Positions 33,399 to 36,766 of a DNA stretch of 36,766 nt are shown here, one piece after another. How positions within the stretch are numbered: position 1 is the stretch's first letter; the number at the start of each line of letters is the position of its first letter. The translations under genes and the position numbers were made by a program. Under the pieces are notes generated by a model. The model was not told where the DNA came from, did not search any database, and was given only the letters and a program-made list of their open reading frames with translations. The stretch is taken from NCBI GenBank assembly GCA_031272205.1, contig JAISUH010000081.1, positions 1 through 36,766 on the forward strand, in the 5' to 3' direction. This DNA is from Dysgonamonadaceae bacterium (lineage in GTDB: Bacteria > Bacteroidota > Bacteroidia > Bacteroidales > Dysgonomonadaceae).

Positions 33399-34183
33399 AA
33401 GACGTATTAAGCGAAATTGTAGCGCACAAAAAAAGAGAGGTGGAAGAACGCCGAAAACGCCGATCCATCGACGATCTCTGTAAAATAATAGAAGAGAAGA
33501 ATTTCCCTTTCCGTTCGTTGAAGCAGGCCTTGGAACATTCCGACACGGGAATCATCTCGGAGTTTAAACGCCGCTCACCAAGCAAAGGATGGATCAATCA
33601 ATCGGCTGATGTAGCGTTCGTTGCCCGCGGATACGAGTCGGCGGGCGCAAGCGCCATGTCGGTCTTGACGGACGAAGATTATTTTGGAGGATCCGATGAC
33701 GATCTAAAAAAAGCCGTTTCTATGGTGAAAATTCCCGTGTTGCGGAAAGAATTTATCGTGGATGAGTTTCAGATTTACGAATCAAAATCGCTGGGAGCGA
33801 ATGTTGTTTTGCTGATTGCCTCGGCAATAACGCCGCAGCAATGCAAGCGCTTTACCGAGGTGGCTTCCCTGCTCCGCTTGGATGTGCTCCTGGAGTTGCA
33901 CGACGAAAAAGAATTGGACTACGTTTCGGACAAAAACGACCTTGTCGGCATCAACAACCGCAACTTGGGGACTTTTGCAACGACCGTCGATAAATCTTTC
34001 CGCATGGCGGAATTGCTGCCTCGCGACGTTGTTCGCGTATCGGAAAGCGGGATTTCATCGCCGAGCATCGTGAAAGAATTGCGCAGCGCGGGTTATCGCG
34101 GATTCCTTATTGGAGAGAATTTTATGAAAACCGCGAATCCGGGAGAGAGCCTCAAGCAATTTATCGAAGAATTGAAAGCATGA
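33395..34183 (+). CDS. trpC: Indole-3-glycerol phosphate synthase
   Basis: A 262-residue TIM-barrel enzyme that closes the indole ring. The active-site motif ISEFKRRSPSKG is at residues 54-65, with the catalytic Glu56 and Lys58; VLRKEFIVDEFQIYE holds the catalytic lysine, LVGINNRNLGTF and RVSESGISSP the conserved Asn, Glu and Ser. It is separate from TrpF rather than fused as in enterobacteria. Both ends overlap neighbours by four bases (ATGA), so trpD, trpC and trpF are translationally coupled. Confidence 0.97.
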   Translation: MKDVLSEIVAHKKREVEERRKRRSIDDLCKIIEEKNFPFRSLKQALEHSDTGIISEFKRRSPSKGWINQSADVAFVARGYESAGASAMSVLTDEDYFGGSDDDLKKAVSMVKIPVLRKEFIVDEFQIYESKSLGANVVLLIASAITPQQCKRFTEVASLLRLDVLLELHDEKELDYVSDKNDLVGINNRNLGTFATTVDKSFRMAELLPRDVVRVSESGISSPSIVKELRSAGYRGFLIGENFMKTANPGESLKQFIEELKA

Positions 34184-34791
34184 TTATCAAAGTTTGCGGT
34201 ATGCGCGAGGCCGAAAATATCCGGCAGGTGGAAAAAACAGGCCTCGACTGGATGGGTTTTATTTTCTATCCGCGTTCGGCGCGTTTTGTCGGCAGCGTCC
34301 CTGCCTGTCTCCCTTCGGAGGTGAAAAGGGTGGGCGTGTTTGTCGATGAACCCCTCAGCGGTATAAAAAAGAACATCGAAAACTTCCGCCTCGACAAGGT
34401 ACAGCTTCACGGCAACGAATCGCCCGAATTTTGCAGAGAATTGCGTGGAATCGGCGTAAAAATCATCAAAGCCTTCCCCGTAAAAGACCGCTTTCCGGTC
34501 GAACAAGTTCTGCGTTACGAAGGAAAATGCGATTATTTCCTGTTCGATACGCAAACACCGGGCTATGGCGGTTCGGGGAAAAAATTCAATTGGAGCTCCC
34601 TGTCCGAATACCGGGGCGAAACGCCGTTTCTGTTGAGCGGCGGAATTTCGCCCGGCGACGCAGAAGAAATCCTTGCCTTTTCGCATCCTCGATTTGCAGG
34701 TGTCGATCTCAACAGCGGATTTGAGGATGCTCCGGCGCAAAAAAACATTTCATTATTACAAACGTTTATCGAAAAAATAAGACAAAAATGA
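34180..34791 (+). CDS. trpF: Phosphoribosylanthranilate isomerase
   Basis: A 203-residue TIM-barrel isomerase that performs the Amadori rearrangement between the TrpD and TrpC steps. The general-base cysteine is C6 in IKVCGMRE and the general acid is probably D123 in YFLFDTQTPGYGGSG; WMGFIFYPRSARFV, VQLHGNESPE and LSGGISPGDA are further family motifs. Length is normal. It overlaps both trpC and trpA by four bases. Confidence 0.96.
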   Translation: MIIKVCGMREAENIRQVEKTGLDWMGFIFYPRSARFVGSVPACLPSEVKRVGVFVDEPLSGIKKNIENFRLDKVQLHGNESPEFCRELRGIGVKIIKAFPVKDRFPVEQVLRYEGKCDYFLFDTQTPGYGGSGKKFNWSSLSEYRGETPFLLSGGISPGDAEEILAFSHPRFAGVDLNSGFEDAPAQKNISLLQTFIEKIRQK

Positions 34792-35558
34792 ACAGAATCG
34801 ATCAGTTGTTCCAACAGAAAAAACAGGGTATTTTATCGGTTTTTTTCACGGCAGGATACCCCAAACTCAACGATACCGTTACCATCATCGAATCCTTGGA
34901 AAAAAACGGAGTAGATTTGATCGAAATCGGCATCCCGTTTAGTGATCCGATGGCCGACGGCCCCGTTATACAGGCTTCAAATACGACCGCTCTGAATAAC
35001 GGAATAAGCCTGAAAGTGCTGTTTCGGCAGCTTGAAGGCATCCGCGAAAAAGCATCCATACCCCTCATTCTGATGGGTTATCTGAACCCGATGATGCAAT
35101 ACGGATTCGAAAAATTTTGCGAACAGGCGGCGGCCTGCGGCATCGACGGCATGATCATCCCCGATTTGCCTTTTGCCGAATACATGGATTTGTACAAGGC
35201 GACAGCCGAGAAGAACGGGTTGCGCGTTATCATGCTCATCACACCCGAAACTTCGGATGAGCGCATCCGGCTCATCGACGAACACACGAGCGGATTTATT
35301 TATATGGTTTCGTCGGCATCGGTTACGGGCGCAAAAAGCGCCTTCGGCGAAAAGAACCTTGCCTATTTCCGCCGTGTAAACACGATGAATCTGAAAAATC
35401 CGCGTTTGATTGGTTTTGGGATTTCCAATAAAACGACCTTTGATGCCGCTTGCAAGGAGGCTTCGGGCGCCATCATCGGCAGTCGTTTCGTAAGCTTGCT
35501 CGGCAGCGAGCCAACGGTGGATGAGGCCGTCAAGCATTTGTTGAACGACATTCGGTAA
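34788..35558 (+). CDS. trpA: Tryptophan synthase alpha chain
   Basis: A 256-residue TIM-barrel subunit that releases indole from indole-3-glycerol phosphate and channels it to TrpB. The catalytic pair is E46 and D57 in LIEIGIPFSDPMADGP, equivalent to E49 and D60 of the E. coli enzyme. Other family segments are LMGYLNPMMQYG, DGMIIPDLPF and FGISNKTT with GAIIGSRFV for phosphate binding. It is the last of the seven trp genes, overlapping trpF by four bases. A transporter gene follows 12 bases later. Confidence 0.97.
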   Translation: MNRIDQLFQQKKQGILSVFFTAGYPKLNDTVTIIESLEKNGVDLIEIGIPFSDPMADGPVIQASNTTALNNGISLKVLFRQLEGIREKASIPLILMGYLNPMMQYGFEKFCEQAAACGIDGMIIPDLPFAEYMDLYKATAEKNGLRVIMLITPETSDERIRLIDEHTSGFIYMVSSASVTGAKSAFGEKNLAYFRRVNTMNLKNPRLIGFGISNKTTFDAACKEASGAIIGSRFVSLLGSEPTVDEAVKHLLNDIR

Positions 35559-35570
35559 GTAAATCAAAGC

Positions 35571-36455
35571 ATGTTTTTACAATCGCATACAGGAGAAATC
35601 GCTGCGTTGATAGTGGCCGTCTTATGGACAATGGCTGCGTTGTTTTTCGAGAAGGCGGGACACAAAGTGGGTTCGCTTTCGGTGAATATCATCCGTTTGG
35701 TGGAGGCGATCGTCTTCCTCGGTCTGACCACTTTGTTCACGCGAGGGATGTTTTTCCCTGTGGATGCAACGCTGCACAGTTGGTTTTGGCTGGGACTGTC
35801 GGGAATCGTGGGCTTTTTCCTCGGCGATTTGTTTTTGTTCAAATCCTATACCATCATAGGGTCGCGCACCTCGCAGCTTATTATGAGCCTCGCCCCGATG
35901 CTCACGGCGCTTATCGGTTGGGTGGCGCTCGATGAAGTTCTTTCGGGAAAAAACATTGCGGGAATCGTCGTCAGTGTCGCGGGGATCATGATCGCCGTAG
36001 CAGGTAAGGGATTGAAACTCAATATATCCCCGAAAGGCTTCCTGTTTGCTTTCGGCGGTGCGCTCGGGCAGGCTATCGGCTTGATTTTGAGCAAGAAAGG
36101 TATGGGTGATTACGATGCCGTAGCCGCCACGCAGATACGCGCTATTTTCGGATTGGCAGGCTTTGCCCTGTTGGTTACTTTTCTAAAACGCTGGCATCGG
36201 ATTTTCTTGTCCGTGAAAGATGCAAGAGGCATGAGTTCCATCACACTTGGGGCGGTTTTCGGGCCTTTCGTGGGCGTTGCTTTGTCGCTTTTCGCGGTAC
36301 AACACACCGAAACAGGCATCGCCTCCACCTTGATGGCCTTGACGCCGATATTTATCATCGTCCCTTCGGCCTTGATGTTCCGCGAAAAAGTTACCGCCCG
36401 TCAGGTGATCGGGGCGGTAATCAGTATTGCCGGGGCCAGCATTTTCTTTTTGTGA
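35571..36455 (+). CDS. EamA/DMT-superfamily transporter
   Basis: A membrane protein of 294 residues with ten hydrophobic segments arranged as two EamA repeats (about 1-140 and 150-294). Each repeat ends with the usual short amphipathic turn before a last helix (for example LDEVLSGKNIAGIVVSVAGIM and MFREKVTARQVIGAVISIAGA). DMT proteins move amino acids, nucleotide sugars or drugs. It lies only 12 bases after trpA with no terminator between, so it is probably cotranscribed with the trp operon; export of an aromatic amino acid or intermediate is possible but unproven. No clear intrinsic terminator follows it; repeat sequences begin 18 bases later. Confidence 0.88.
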   Translation: MFLQSHTGEIAALIVAVLWTMAALFFEKAGHKVGSLSVNIIRLVEAIVFLGLTTLFTRGMFFPVDATLHSWFWLGLSGIVGFFLGDLFLFKSYTIIGSRTSQLIMSLAPMLTALIGWVALDEVLSGKNIAGIVVSVAGIMIAVAGKGLKLNISPKGFLFAFGGALGQAIGLILSKKGMGDYDAVAATQIRAIFGLAGFALLVTFLKRWHRIFLSVKDARGMSSITLGAVFGPFVGVALSLFAVQHTETGIASTLMALTPIFIIVPSALMFREKVTARQVIGAVISIAGASIFFL

Positions 36456-36472
36456 AATCTTTTATTGTATAA

Positions 36473-36571
36473 GTTTACACAAGGCGTTGCCCTGCGCTAT
36501 TGATATATGTCTTTCAGCCATACAGATACGGCATTTGACGATTGTAAAGACGTGGCATGCCGCGTCTCTAC
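36473..36571. repeat. Inverted copy of the palindromic repeat block
   Basis: Read on the minus strand this matches 23156-23259 almost throughout: an imperfect version of the 28-bp palindrome (36544-36571), then acaatcg, caaatgccgtat, tatggctgaaag, and caatagcgcagggcaacgcc. No gene is visible. The palindrome might also serve as a weak terminator for the trp transcript. Confidence 0.8.
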
Positions 36572-36622
36572 AAAAATACCATACAAGGCCGACTGAGGGG
36601 CGGCGCTTGGTTCGGGATAAGA

Positions 36623-36766
36623 GGCTGTCTCAAAAGCCCCGTCATTGCGGGCATGACCCGCAATCTCATAAAATCTGTAATACTAAATAATTGTATATTA
36701 ATCTTTAACAATTAGAAGGGGATTCCGGCTTTCGCCGGAATGACGCAGTTTTCTACTTTTGAGACA
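36623..36766. mobile_element. MITE-like element, copy B, cut by window edge
   Basis: It begins with the terminal repeat GGCTGTCTCAAAAG (36623-36636) and is an inverted near-copy of the element at 22767-22914; its distal terminal repeat is cut at 36766, three bases short. Differences to copy A are few (for example cccattctgatt against ccccttctaatt, and a one-base length change near the end). It encodes no transposase. Confidence 0.75.

Overview
The window looks like the chromosome of a Bacteroidales bacterium (phylum Bacteroidota); I cannot place it at genus level. The signs are a SusC/SusD pair with accessory surface lipoproteins, promoters of the Bacteroidota form TAnnTTTG (with TTG about 20 bases upstream in the best cases), start codons without a clear Shine-Dalgarno sequence, and a trp operon in the order trpB-E-G-D-C-F-A. 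All genes look intact; I found no insertion-sequence transposase, phage gene or CRISPR array.

Layout. 1-702: start of a flotillin gene and an NfeD-like membrane protein (minus strand). 1029-3876: trpS, a DUF2156 protein and a GNAT acetyltransferase (plus). 3991-6478: dnaX and an M15 peptidase lipoprotein (minus). 6624-8579: groES-groEL (minus). 8806-11445: a three-gene BtuFCD/FecBCD-type ABC importer (plus), then a DUF192 protein. 12525-22267: a five-gene minus-strand operon (IPT/NHL lipoprotein, SusC, SusD, DUF1735-type lipoprotein, CotH-kinase lipoprotein), with no carbohydrate-active enzyme and no regulator beside it. 22283-23497: a gene-free region holding the operon's upstream region and a cluster of dispersed repeats. 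23498-28113: two rhomboid proteases, a membrane-anchored EEP-family protein, queD, queE and rnz (minus). 28321-28807: an HU-family protein and tRNA-Lys(CTT). 28962-36455: the complete tryptophan operon and a DMT-family transporter. 36473-36766: an inverted copy of part of the repeat cluster.

The strongest regulatory observation lies upstream of trpB: a promoter, a 21-codon leader ORF with two adjacent Trp codons (codons 10 and 11), and a 15-bp terminator hairpin ending 32 bases before trpB. This is the layout of a classical ribosome-mediated transcription attenuator. TrpE also keeps the LLESS motif associated with tryptophan feedback inhibition, so the pathway appears controlled both at transcription and at enzyme level. 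The seven trp enzymes cover the whole route from chorismate to tryptophan, and trpS, which charges tRNA-Trp, is elsewhere in the same window.

Other themes: the susC-susD-cotH operon combines outer-membrane import with a putative surface kinase and may act on something other than an ordinary polysaccharide. A non-autonomous MITE-like element of about 148 bp with 14-bp terminal inverted repeats occurs twice in inverted orientation and, with a collinear palindromic block, brackets about 13 kb that includes the trp operon.
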